A stretch of DNA of 18,983 bases from Lachnospiraceae bacterium UBA3641. Its GTDB lineage: Bacteria; Bacillota; Clostridia; Lachnospirales; Lachnospiraceae. The notes below the pieces were generated by a model. The model searched no databases. It worked only from the letters and a program-made list of their open reading frames with translations, and was not told the origin of the DNA. Both the position numbers and the translations under genes were made by a program. Below, piece by piece: positions 8,763 through 15,808 of the stretch. The stretch is from positions 1 to 18,983 of the forward strand of contig DFKQ01000030.1 in assembly GCA_002373875.1 (NCBI GenBank), in the 5' to 3' direction. The stretch's first letter is position 1; each line of letters opens with the position of its first letter.

Positions 8763-8832
8763 GTAACCATTCAGAACAGGCTCAAAATGCTTTGCATTTT
8801 TCGCTGTTTCGGATTCATACAATATATAAATA
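8763..8832 (+). repeat. Truncated copy of the GTAA-ended MITE
   Basis: Bases 8763-8779 match the 17-bp terminal repeat of the complete element at 12342-12555 with one change (GTAACCATTCAGAACAG). The next 40 bases match an internal block of that element on its reverse strand (about 12460-12500), including the shared TTTTTCGCTG and GGATTCAT. About 48 bases between end and block are missing here, and no right end is found. It is a decayed or internally deleted copy that now lies between the promoter and ribosome binding site of the lipoprotein gene. Confidence 0.75.
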
Positions 8833-8869
8833 CGGCTCAATAATTCAGCAAACAACGGGAGGAAATACC

Positions 8870-10270
8870 ATGAATAAAAGGATTATCGGATCTGTAATAA
8901 CAGGACTTGCAGCAATATCCATGCTGGCAGCCCTTGCAGGATGCGCTAAGGATGTAAACGTCAACATCTACAATACGGGAGAGAATGAAGAGAGCACCGA
9001 TACCGGTGAAGAAGGGACAACTGCAGACGGTGAAGCAGCGGAGGATACAGGACTTCCTAAGTACGAGGAATACAAGAACAGCCGCGGATGGTCGGTCAAG
9101 TACGATCCGGCCCTTATCACCGTAAACGAAGCTGAGGATATGACCTCCTTCGTATACACGGGAGAGTCAGCCGGTACAAACATGCTGTCAATAAGCTACG
9201 TCCCGGATAAGCAGCCCGAGGAGGTTCTTGCGGAACTTACACAGGGGTGGGACGATCAGGAAACAGTAAGAAGTGAAAGCTATTTCCCGGGAACCGATGA
9301 TAAATGGGGATATTGGAGAAACCCCAAGGATAATGGCGAGGGGTCGGGCCTTTCGGAGGACATCTTCGCCGGTGAATATAACGGCGGTGTTATGGTGTTT
9401 GACTTTGTCACCCACAAGGCGGGGGATGATGAAATGGATATGGCAGTCAGTGATACCCTGTCCGGAATAATCGATTCGATCACGTATGATGATTTTGAAC
9501 CCCAGACTATGTATGATTATTATCCCGGTGTGTATAAGATGACCGAAACGGAGGAAATCGAAGGTGAGGAAGTTACCTATGAGTATTCCGTGACTCTTAA
9601 CGAGGACCACTCGGGCCTTATCAGCATGCAGGATGATATCTATGTTATGTGGGGAAGCAGCATGCTCATCCAGGCGGACAATTCATATGAATATACCATC
9701 GAGGGTGATAACCTTATGCTCAACCTTGACGGCAACTGGCTTACCTTCACCCGGGAAGGCTCGGTTGAGGATACGGGTGTTCTGCCTGCATATAAGTATC
9801 CCGGAGATGACAGGCTGATGGCTGCCGTATATGAGTATATCGTTTCCGAATACAGTGACGATTATGAGGAAGCGGACGTATCGATACCCATGGTCAATTT
9901 AGTTGATACCGATGACAGCGATCCCGACGACATCAGGGTTTGGGGTGATTTCTGGATCAACAATTACAAGCTGGAAGGCGATACCCTGATGACTCAGTCA
10001 GGTGGCTCCTATCCGGGTTGCATACACCTTAAGAAGTCAGGCGATGCTTATGAGGTTACCGAAATGGAAGTTGTGGGGGACGGTTCGGAATATCTTCCCA
10101 CCGCCAAAAAGATCTTCGGAAGCAGGTTCGATGATCTGACGAAGGTAATGGACGATGAGAAACGCGAAGAGATAAGAGGACAGATCATAGCCGACTACGT
10201 TAAGGCCAACGATCTTAATATAACCAGGTATCAGGACTTCGGCTGGGACCCTGTGGAGCTGCCATTATAA
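8870..10270 (+). CDS. Secreted lipoprotein of unknown function
   Basis: The 466-residue product begins with a lipoprotein signal, lipobox LAGC and Cys25, followed by an acidic Glu/Asp/Thr-rich linker to about residue 60. The mature part is acidic and rich in Tyr, Asp and Gly. I read three beta-rich segments: about 62-205, with a GWSVKYDP start reminiscent of PsbP/DUF1795-like folds; about 210-300, resembling a small lipocalin-like barrel; and a C-terminal alpha/beta segment to the end. No catalytic motif is recognised. The start at 8870 is set by GGGAGGA at 8858-8863; the frame is open upstream, but those codons lie in the repeat. It is monocistronic, with a hairpin terminator at 10289. The fold comparisons are weak guesses; the surface lipoprotein call is firm. 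Confidence 0.85.
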   Translation: MNKRIIGSVITGLAAISMLAALAGCAKDVNVNIYNTGENEESTDTGEEGTTADGEAAEDTGLPKYEEYKNSRGWSVKYDPALITVNEAEDMTSFVYTGESAGTNMLSISYVPDKQPEEVLAELTQGWDDQETVRSESYFPGTDDKWGYWRNPKDNGEGSGLSEDIFAGEYNGGVMVFDFVTHKAGDDEMDMAVSDTLSGIIDSITYDDFEPQTMYDYYPGVYKMTETEEIEGEEVTYEYSVTLNEDHSGLISMQDDIYVMWGSSMLIQADNSYEYTIEGDNLMLNLDGNWLTFTREGSVEDTGVLPAYKYPGDDRLMAAVYEYIVSEYSDDYEEADVSIPMVNLVDTDDSDPDDIRVWGDFWINNYKLEGDTLMTQSGGSYPGCIHLKKSGDAYEVTEMEVVGDGSEYLPTAKKIFGSRFDDLTKVMDDEKREEIRGQIIADYVKANDLNITRYQDFGWDPVELPL

Positions 10271-10288
10271 AGTCAAATAAGTGGAAAC

Positions 10289-10310
10289 GGGGGGACGGTT
10301 CCGTCCTCCC
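10289..10310. terminator. Hairpin between convergent genes, GGACGG-TTCCGTCC core
   Basis: A stem of 8-10 pairs, with one G-T pair, joins 10289-10296 to 10303-10310 and is flanked by AT-rich sequence. It lies 19 bases after the lipoprotein stop and 16 bases after the thioredoxin gene's stop on the other strand, so it can serve both. It belongs to the hairpin family also seen at 11069 and 12808. Confidence 0.6.
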
Positions 10311-10325
10311 ATTTTACTCTACAAC

Positions 10326-11006
10326 CTATTCGAGCAGATTCTTTATTATATTTTCCCAGTCCTCCATGCTTCTTGAGCCAACCATGGGATCTGTCAGCAG
10401 GTTTCCCCTTTCATCGACAAAAAGGGTTGTCGGAACAGCCTGAAGCTGCGTATACTGTACGAGATCAAGACTTGCGTAGCAGATCGAATATTCCACGCCT
10501 GTCTCGGCAACGATATCATCCGCATCCTTAAGGACTTCAGGCATCAGGCCGCCCTTCTCGTAATCGGTCGCATCGGTCGTCACCCCCAGGATCTCAAAGC
10601 CCTTATCCCTGTATTTCTTCTCAAGCTCTGCAAGATAGGGCATCTCATTTATACATGGTCCGCAGAAGGTTCCCCAGAAATTAATCATAGTCACCTTATT
10701 TCCCGCAACATATTCGGAAAGCTTCTTCTCATTCTGCGACTCATCATAAACTGTGAGTCCTATGAGTTCTGCTTCTTCTGCGTCTGATACTGCCCGGGCT
10801 TCTTCGGGATTATCCGTTTCCGCTTCATCGCCACCGGGTTCCTCAGGGTTTATTAAAGCTTCCTCATCCCCCTTACCTTCATCGGTCACGGCTTCCTTAC
10901 CGGAATCGTTTAACTGAGGGGCTTCATACGCATCTTCGCAGGCTGTTGTTAAACCTGCGGCCAATACAAAAACAATCATTAAAATAAGAGTTTTTCTAAT
11001 TTTCAT
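10326..11006 (-). CDS. TlpA/ResA-family thioredoxin-like lipoprotein
   Basis: An extracytoplasmic thiol-disulfide oxidoreductase of 226 residues. The signal peptide ends in a lipobox (LTTAC, Cys23). An acidic Glu/Asp-rich linker of about 55 residues precedes the thioredoxin fold at about 80-226. The active site is C115-G-P-C118 in the context FWGTFCGPC, and the cis-proline is P192 in AVPTT. The Glu-Met-Pro after the active site is typical of the TlpA/ResA group that reduces exported proteins. No partner such as CcdA or a c-type cytochrome gene is adjacent, so its electron source is unknown. The start is preceded by AAAGGAT. A TATAAT at 11049-11054 on the minus strand may be its -10, though its -35 is poor and falls in the neighbouring hairpin arm. 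Confidence 0.92.
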   Translation of the reverse strand: MKIRKTLILMIVFVLAAGLTTACEDAYEAPQLNDSGKEAVTDEGKGDEEALINPEEPGGDEAETDNPEEARAVSDAEEAELIGLTVYDESQNEKKLSEYVAGNKVTMINFWGTFCGPCINEMPYLAELEKKYRDKGFEILGVTTDATDYEKGGLMPEVLKDADDIVAETGVEYSICYASLDLVQYTQLQAVPTTLFVDERGNLLTDPMVGSRSMEDWENIIKNLLE

Positions 11007-11068
11007 CGTATGATCCTTTCCGGAATATCATATTTAAAGAATAAATATATTATAACCCGGACTTCTAA

Positions 11069-11110
11069 AATATGAAACAGAGGAACGGTTCCGTCCCCCT
11101 GTTTCATATT
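11069..11110. terminator. Hairpin with AATATGAAACAG arms and GGAACGGTTCCGTCC core
   Basis: AATATGAAACAG (11069-11080) is mirrored exactly by CTGTTTCATATT (11099-11110), and the interior also pairs with two mismatches. It lies 37 bases downstream of the alcohol dehydrogenase stop on the minus strand. It is either a second terminator or a dispersed repeat and shares its core with 10289, 12597 and 12808. Confidence 0.65.
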
Positions 11111-11111
11111 T

Positions 11112-11140
11112 ATAGTTAACGAATTTAATTCGTTCACTAT
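11112..11140 (-). terminator. AT-rich hairpin directly after the alcohol dehydrogenase
   Basis: ATAGT-T-AACGAAT (11112-11124) pairs with ATTCGTT-C-ACTAT (11128-11140) around a 3-base loop, with one mismatch. It begins 7 bases past the stop codon. It may be a weak terminator or an mRNA 3'-end stabiliser; there is no U-tract. Confidence 0.45.
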
Positions 11141-11147
11141 ATATGTT

Positions 11148-12308
11148 TTATAGAGCCAACTTCAGAATATCCACGAACTTCCCTGCATCAAGCGGAACAT
11201 AATGCCCCACCGTTCCGTTCCTTGTTGCACGCCCGGCCATAACTTCGAAGTCCTTATCATCTATACCAAGCTCTGTAAGGCTTGTCTTAAGGCCGAGCTT
11301 CCTGAAGAAATCCTTAAGCTTTTCCGAAAGGATACGCGCCCTCTCTTCTTCATCATGGTCGTATGCATCCACGCCGAATACCCTTGTTGCAAGAAGGGCC
11401 GGCCTCCATGGCTTAACCCCTGCCATATATTTAACCCATGCAGTTATGGCCACTGCCATTCCCTCGCCGTGAGTGATGTTGTACTGGGCCGACAGCTCAT
11501 GCTCGATCCTGTGTGAGCCCCAGTCGGCTATGCGTCCTGCGTCCAGGAAGTTGTTATGGGCAACGCTTGCAAGCCACTGGATCTCAGCCCTTGCGTTTAT
11601 ATCCTTAGGATCCTCTATAAGCCGCTCTCCGTTAAGAAGAAGGGCCCTTACTGCTCCCTCTATAAGATAATCGGTGGTGTCGGAATTCTTAACATCCGAG
11701 AAATACCTTTCAAGAAGGTGAGTCAGTACATCCGCTACCCCTACAGCCGTCTGATACCAGGGAAGGTTGACCGTATACTTGGGATTCATGATGGCGAACT
11801 TGGGGATAATCCTGTCATCCTCGAAGCCTAACTTCCACTCTCCGTTTGATATGATCGCTGCGTTTGATGTTTCGGACCCCGATGAAGCCGTAGTCGCTAT
11901 AACGCCTATGGGAAGCACTGTTTCAGGCGACACACCCTTGTCAAAAAAGTCCCATACATCACCCACATAGGGAATTCCGAGTGCCAATGCCTTGGCTGTA
12001 TCTATTGAACTTCCGCCGCCTACCGCAAGGACGAAGTCAACCGCCTTTTTCTTACCCTCATCGGAGAGCTTCCTTACAAGCTCTACATCCGGATTGGGAA
12101 CAACCTCTCCGCTCTGCGTAAGCTCGATCCCAAGGTCTTTTACCGCCTTTGTTATTACATCATATATGCCAAGTGTTTTTATGAAATCACCCGAATATAC
12201 GAGCAAGAGTGACTTTACCTTGTATTGTTCAAGCAGGTCCTTCAGTTTTTCCTGTGAATCCTCGCCGAAGACGATCTTCGCGGGATTGTAATATTCAAAT
12301 CCTATCAT
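11148..12308 (-). CDS. Iron-containing alcohol dehydrogenase (YqhD/butanol dehydrogenase type)
   Basis: A cytosolic group III alcohol dehydrogenase of 386 residues, full length for the YqhD/Bdh branch. The Rossmann-like N-terminal domain carries the cofactor loop GGGSSID (97-103). The helical C-terminal domain holds the metal ligands D193, H197, H266 and H280, in the contexts GVADVLTH, WGSHRIEH and ITHGEG, with the spacing of YqhD. It should reduce aldehydes to alcohols with NAD(P)H; the exact substrate and cofactor cannot be read from sequence. The start is preceded by purine-rich GGAAGAAGGAAGG. A 214-bp MITE begins only 33 bases upstream of the start codon, so the promoter must lie in or beyond the element. 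A minus-strand TTGACG inside the right part of the leader is a weak -35 candidate. Confidence 0.93.
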   Translation of the reverse strand: MIGFEYYNPAKIVFGEDSQEKLKDLLEQYKVKSLLLVYSGDFIKTLGIYDVITKAVKDLGIELTQSGEVVPNPDVELVRKLSDEGKKKAVDFVLAVGGGSSIDTAKALALGIPYVGDVWDFFDKGVSPETVLPIGVIATTASSGSETSNAAIISNGEWKLGFEDDRIIPKFAIMNPKYTVNLPWYQTAVGVADVLTHLLERYFSDVKNSDTTDYLIEGAVRALLLNGERLIEDPKDINARAEIQWLASVAHNNFLDAGRIADWGSHRIEHELSAQYNITHGEGMAVAITAWVKYMAGVKPWRPALLATRVFGVDAYDHDEEERARILSEKLKDFFRKLGLKTSLTELGIDDKDFEVMAGRATRNGTVGHYVPLDAGKFVDILKLAL

Positions 12309-12333
12309 TTTTCCTTCCTTCTTCCTTTTCCTT

Positions 12334-12563
12334 CTTTATATGTAACTATTCAGAACAGCACATAAATTTTAAAATATGAACCGTCAAGCTGCGACGCGAA
12401 GCTAGTCCTTTAGGGCTTGTAAGGGGCATATTTTATAAATTTATGTATTGGATGAATCCAAAGCAGCGAAAAATACGAAGTATTTTGAGAATTCATCATG
12501 AGGGGTACCACGAAGTGGTGGAGTCCTTATGATACTACCTGTTCTGAATAGTTACCTTTATAT
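12334..12563. mobile_element. Complete 214-bp MITE, probably IS66-derived, with 8-bp target duplication
   Basis: The element spans 12342-12555. Its ends, GTAACTATTCAGAACAG (12342-12358) and its exact reverse complement (12539-12555), form perfect 17-bp terminal repeats. CTTTATAT occurs directly on both sides (12334-12341 and 12556-12563), which is an 8-bp target duplication. It has no coding capacity. Inside are further inverted repeats: an ATAAATTT/AAATTTAT pair near the left end, and a hairpin around 12507-12535. IS66-family elements are known for ends starting GTAA and 8-bp duplications, so an IS66-type transposase is the likely mobiliser (inference). A truncated relative is at 8763. Confidence 0.88.
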
Positions 12564-12625
12564 ATGAAAACACCGGAATTGGCCTTAAGTCTTTATGAAA
12601 ACATCGGGACCGTCCCTGTGTTTTC
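12563..12625. repeat. TATGAAAACAYCGG direct repeat and GGGACCGTCCC hairpin
   Basis: TATGAAAACACCGG (12563-12576) recurs as TATGAAAACATCGG (12594-12607). The second copy starts a hairpin in which GAAAACA (12597-12603) and GGGAC (12606-12610) pair with GTCCC (12612-12616) and TGTTTTC (12619-12625). It has the same design as the hairpins at 11069 and 12808. Confidence 0.6.
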
Positions 12626-12645
12626 AAACGATGCTGGACGGAAAA

Positions 12646-12683
12646 GTCATAAGGAATCCCCCGCAAGCGGTACCCCTTATGAC
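12646..12683 (-). terminator. Hairpin with GTCATAAGG/CCTTATGAC arms
   Basis: GTCATAAGG (12646-12654) is mirrored by CCTTATGAC (12675-12683). On the minus strand the stem is followed by TTTTCC, a weak terminator arrangement. Its sequence is related to the internal hairpin of the MITE (about 12500-12533), where the arms read TCATGAGGGG and TCCTTATGA. A shared repeat module is therefore likely. Confidence 0.5.
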
Positions 12684-12751
12684 AAATCCTCGAACGCCAA
12701 CTTCGGTCTATGAAACCTATGCCATTCCTGCGGCTACAGCATCTACGTTGT

Positions 12752-12774
12752 GAGCCGGGGAATGGCCCCGGCTC
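12752..12774. other. GC-rich perfect hairpin GAGCCGGGG/CCCCGGCTC
   Basis: Nine GC-rich pairs with a 5-base loop. Part of it can pair instead with GCCATTCC at 12721-12728 (partner GGAATGGC, 12759-12766), so two exclusive folds exist. It lies in the otherwise geneless 12684-12807, where I see no protein-like frame. Confidence 0.5.
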
Positions 12775-12807
12775 CGCTTTCATTTATAGGAGGTTAATTC
12801 CGGTTGG

Positions 12808-12836
12808 ATGAAACGAGGAACCGTCCCCTGTTTCAT
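12808..12836 (-). terminator. Hairpin abutting the metQ stop codon
   Basis: ATGAAAC (12808-12814) pairs with GTTTCAT (12830-12836) around a GGAACCGTCCCC core. On the minus strand it starts at the first base after the metQ TAA. It probably ends the metQ transcript, although the U-tract is absent, and belongs to the GGACGG hairpin family. Confidence 0.6.
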
Positions 12837-13745
12837 TTAGTTAAGCGGTACTACCGCACCGTCGTACTTTCCTTCGATAAAGGCCTTGATCTCGCTGCCC
12901 TGAAGCACTTCGACAAGTGTTGCAAGTGCGGGATCATCCTTCTTATCGAGTGATGTTGCGATGATGTTGCCGTAGGTCTTGGCTGCAAGACCGTCGTTAG
13001 CCTCAACCGCAAGTGCCTGGCTTACATGAAGGCCGCCCTCGATAGCGTAGTTACCGTTGATGACTGCGATATCCACATCGGGAAGTGCCTGAACAAGCTG
13101 CTCGGGAGCCAGCTCCTTGAACTCGATGTTCTTGGGATTGTCAACGATATCACCGATGGTTGCTTCAATTCCCGCATCATCCTTAAGTGCAAGGAGTCCT
13201 TCCTGTGCAAGGAGCAGGAGGGCACGGGCCTCGTTTGTTACGTTATTGGGAACAGCTACGAGTGCTCCGTCGGGAAGTTCCTTAAGATCCTTGGTCCTTC
13301 CGCCGTATATCCCGAAGGGCTCGTAGTGGATGGCACCTATCGATACAAGATCCGATCCGTTCTCCTCATTGAACTGCTCAAGGTAAGGTACATGCTGGAA
13401 GTAATTGGCATCAAGGCTTCCCTCGATAACTCCGGTATTGGGTGTTATTGAATCCTCAAGCTCTACGATTTCAAGGTTTATACCCTTGTCCTTAAGAAGG
13501 GGCTGTGCTTCCCTTAATATCTCCGCATGGGGTGTGATGTTTGCGCCAACCTTGATGGTCACTTCATCCTTAGCTGCCTCTTCCCTTGCGCCTGCCACTG
13601 CAGAATCTGCTGATTCCTCACTTGATGCCTCTGCAGTTTCACTACCCGCTCCGGCTGCCGGGGTCGACTGTGAAGAGCTGCCGCATCCTGCTACTCCCAA
13701 AACAAATGCTGCTGAAATAACTGTTGCCAAAATTCTTTTCTTCAT
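12837..13745 (-). CDS. metQ: Methionine ABC transporter substrate-binding lipoprotein MetQ
   Basis: NlpA/MetQ-family solute-binding protein of 302 residues. The lipoprotein signal ends VAGC with Cys21, and a Ser/Ala/Glu-rich linker leads into the binding domain at about 60. That domain starts IKVGANITPHAEIL, the hallmark start of MetQ, and continues with LDANYFQHVPYL and the VPNNVTNEARALLLL segment that lines the methionine site. It delivers L- or D-methionine to MetNI; the exact ligand range is not readable. The start has AGAGGAGG just upstream. It follows metI after 152 bp and has its own predicted promoter and upstream palindrome, so binding protein can be made independently of the permease. 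A hairpin directly follows the stop. Confidence 0.95.
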   Translation of the reverse strand: MKKRILATVISAAFVLGVAGCGSSSQSTPAAGAGSETAEASSEESADSAVAGAREEAAKDEVTIKVGANITPHAEILREAQPLLKDKGINLEIVELEDSITPNTGVIEGSLDANYFQHVPYLEQFNEENGSDLVSIGAIHYEPFGIYGGRTKDLKELPDGALVAVPNNVTNEARALLLLAQEGLLALKDDAGIEATIGDIVDNPKNIEFKELAPEQLVQALPDVDIAVINGNYAIEGGLHVSQALAVEANDGLAAKTYGNIIATSLDKKDDPALATLVEVLQGSEIKAFIEGKYDGAVVPLN

Positions 13746-13834
13746 AATATTTTCCTCCTCTTTCTTCTCTTCTGTCGCCTGCTCCTTATCGGTCCTCTCA
13801 TCTTAGACCTGCAGGTGATCTTGTTTATGCGTTT

Positions 13835-13863
13835 ACTATAAAGCCACGCGACCGTCCTGTAAA
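13835..13863 (-). promoter_or_regulatory. Predicted metQ promoter
   Basis: Minus-strand -35 TTTACA (13863-13858), a 17-bp spacer, and -10 TATAGT (13840-13835). The start would be about 13828, giving a leader of about 80 bases to the metQ ATG. The palindrome at 13886-13902 is centred 66 bp upstream of this start. Confidence 0.65.
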
Positions 13864-13885
13864 ATACATGAATTTTATCAACTGT

Positions 13886-13902
13886 TATAGGATTAGCCTA
13901 TA
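13886..13902. promoter_or_regulatory. MET-box-like palindrome upstream of metQ
   Basis: TATAGG-N5-CCTATA overlaps the metI stop codon. It satisfies the LysR T-N11-A rule and resembles the MtaR/MetR MET-box of streptococci (TATAG-N7-CTATA), as I recall it. Its proximal edge is 22 bp from the metQ -35, the same as for the metN copy. Confidence 0.65.
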
Positions 13903-14551
13903 CCTTCCTGAGCCGCTTGCTTAACAGGCTTCCGGCCTCCTGTATGAGCATTACCATGATAACCAGTATGGCTACCGTAACCCACAGGACACTCTTCTCA
14001 TACCTGTAATATCCGTACTGGAGGGCTATGGCTCCCAAGCCGCCTCCGCCGATAACACCTGCCATTGCGGAATACCCCAGTACAGTCGCTATGTTGATGG
14101 CCGTACCGAAGGTAAGTGAGGGTACAGCCTCGGGAATTATGAAGTGGATGATTATGAACAGGGGGGAAGCTCCCATGGAGTTGGCCGCCTCTATAATGCC
14201 GGGAGATACCTCGTTAAGGGATGACTCTACCATCCTTGCCACAATGGGTATGGCGCCTATGGTAAGGGGCACGATCGAAGCTGTTGTTCCTATCGACGAA
14301 CCCACGATAAACCTCGTAAACGGTATAAGTAACACCAGGAGTATAAGGAAGGGCAGCGACCTTCCTATGTTCACGATCGTCCCCGTGATGGCATTTACCG
14401 TCCTGTTCTCAAAGAGGTGTCCCTTGGCTGTCGTGTACAGGATGACTCCCAAGGGAAGCCCCACTGCATATGAAAAGACAGATGCGAAAAAAGTCATCTG
14501 CAGGGTCTCGAATATACCCTTTATGATCGTCTGCTTGATATACGGATCCAT
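13898..14551 (-). CDS. metI: Methionine ABC transporter permease MetI
   Basis: The integral-membrane subunit, 217 residues with about five hydrophobic helices, the usual size for MetI. The cytoplasmic EAA loop is present as EAANSMGASPLFI at about residues 140-152, which docks onto MetN. The start ATG shares one base with the metN stop (TAATG) and uses an AAGGAGGT inside the metN end, so the two subunits are translationally coupled. Its last codons contain the palindrome proposed to control metQ. Transport of methionine is inferred from the family and from its metN and metQ neighbours. Confidence 0.95.
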   Translation of the reverse strand: MDPYIKQTIIKGIFETLQMTFFASVFSYAVGLPLGVILYTTAKGHLFENRTVNAITGTIVNIGRSLPFLILLVLLIPFTRFIVGSSIGTTASIVPLTIGAIPIVARMVESSLNEVSPGIIEAANSMGASPLFIIIHFIIPEAVPSLTFGTAINIATVLGYSAMAGVIGGGGLGAIALQYGYYRYEKSVLWVTVAILVIMVMLIQEAGSLLSKRLRKV

Positions 14552-15690
14552 TATGCTACTACCTCCTTATTTATTACGTCTGTTATCTTACCGCTCCGGC
14601 TTTCATTTTCCCCATCGGTGTCATATCGGCCGGTATCACTTCTGCCATCTGCCCTTCCGGTAACTTCGGTTATACTCAGTCCCTTATCCTTAAAATATTC
14701 AAGCACAAGCTCCTGATCTTCCCTATCGGCCGGCAGCTCCACGATCATCTGTCCGTAGCCTATACCGCCCACGCTTTTGGTATTGGCGCTCAATATATTG
14801 ACTTTGCGCCCGGTATCCTCAACAAGGTTCGAGATAAAGGGCTCGTTGGCCGACAGTCCGTCGAATGCGATCCTTATTATCCTGCTTGACGGTCCCGAAG
14901 GCTCGAAGGGATTGACGGAAAAATCGGTGGCGCCCCCCGGGAATACAAGATGCCTTGCCGCGTCTGATTTTGGCGCGGTAAATATCTCCTGCACGGGACC
15001 CACCTCGGCAAGGACGCCCTCATCGATTATGGCCACCCGGTCACATATCTTCTCGACAACGCTCATCTCGTGAGTGATTATTATAACGGTAAGCCCCCTT
15101 GTCTCGTTGATCTCCTTAAGGAGAAGGAGGATCTCTTCCGTGATCTTAGGATCAAGCGCCGATGTGGCCTCATCACACAGGAGGACCTTGGGGTCGGCTG
15201 CAAGGGCACGGGCTATGGCAACCCTCTGCTTCTGGCCGCCCGATAACCTTGCCGGATATGAATCCTTCTTATCTTCAAGGCCGACGATCCTTAGCATCTC
15301 AAGTGCCTTTTCCTTACGTTCGTTTCTGCTGACACCTGCTATTTTAAGCGGGATCATCACGTTATCAAGAACCGTCTTCTGCATGAGCAGGTTAAAGCCC
15401 TGAAATATCATGGCTATCGACTGGCGAAGCTTTCTTAATTCCTTAGGCTTAAGCCTCCCTATATCCTCACCGTAGAAGCTGACCTCGCCCTCACTGATCT
15501 CTTCGAGCCTGTTAAGTGTCCGCACCAGGGTTGACTTGCCGGCACCGGACATTCCTATGATCCCGAATATCTCTCCTTCCCTGATCTTTAAGTCCACGTT
15601 TTTAAGCGCCGGAAACTCCCGGCCTTCATTCTTGTAGACCTTACTCACATTCTTTAATTCATAGATTATTCTTTCGGATGTATCACCCAT
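14551..15690 (-). CDS. metN: Methionine ABC transporter ATP-binding protein MetN
   Basis: The ATPase of the methionine importer, 379 residues from the chosen start. It has Walker A GMSGAGKST at about 46-54, signature LSGGQ at 149-153, Walker B LLCDE at 170-174, and the switch His in IITHEMS. A C-terminal NIL domain at about 265-345 is the regulatory methionine-binding domain that in E. coli MetN mediates trans-inhibition. A charged tail of about 30 residues rich in Arg, Asp and Gly extends beyond it. The start at 15690 has AAGGAGG six bases upstream. The open frame continues to 15762, but that extension encodes a Cys/Arg-rich non-conserved stretch inside the leader hairpin, so it is rejected. 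Confidence 0.95.
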   Translation of the reverse strand: MGDTSERIIYELKNVSKVYKNEGREFPALKNVDLKIREGEIFGIIGMSGAGKSTLVRTLNRLEEISEGEVSFYGEDIGRLKPKELRKLRQSIAMIFQGFNLLMQKTVLDNVMIPLKIAGVSRNERKEKALEMLRIVGLEDKKDSYPARLSGGQKQRVAIARALAADPKVLLCDEATSALDPKITEEILLLLKEINETRGLTVIIITHEMSVVEKICDRVAIIDEGVLAEVGPVQEIFTAPKSDAARHLVFPGGATDFSVNPFEPSGPSSRIIRIAFDGLSANEPFISNLVEDTGRKVNILSANTKSVGGIGYGQMIVELPADREDQELVLEYFKDKGLSITEVTGRADGRSDTGRYDTDGENESRSGKITDVINKEVVA

Positions 15691-15755
15691 GACCGGCCTC
15701 CTTCTATAATATTGCCTCCTCACATCACAGCGGCAACAATTTCTCCTAAATAAAA

Positions 15756-15786
15756 GTGACACATTGGTTCAGAGCCAATGTGTCAC
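15756..15786 (-). terminator. Leader hairpin of metN, possible attenuator
   Basis: GTGACACATTGG and CCAATGTGTCAC form a perfect 12-bp stem with a 7-base loop. On the minus strand it is followed by TTTTATTT. It begins about 16 bases after the predicted metN start point and lies 65 bases before the ATG, so it could stop transcription early. No SAM riboswitch or T-box core is recognisable around it. Confidence 0.6.
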
Positions 15787-15787
15787 A

Positions 15788-15804
15788 TATAGGCTTTACC
15801 TATA
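15788..15804. promoter_or_regulatory. MET-box-like palindrome at the metN start point
   Basis: Third copy of TATAGG-N5-CCTATA, overlapping the predicted metN transcription start (about 15802). In this position a bound regulator would repress rather than activate. Confidence 0.55.
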
Positions 15805-15808
15805 TATA

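Noticed and set aside
12535..12783. Minus-strand 82-codon open frame
   Set aside because: It spans repeats and hairpins and one MITE end, has no ribosome binding site, and its Arg/Cys-rich composition is typical of a chance frame.
15691..15762. N-terminal extension of metN
   Set aside because: It is encoded by the leader hairpin, lies upstream of a good ribosome binding site, and is unlike MetN N-termini.
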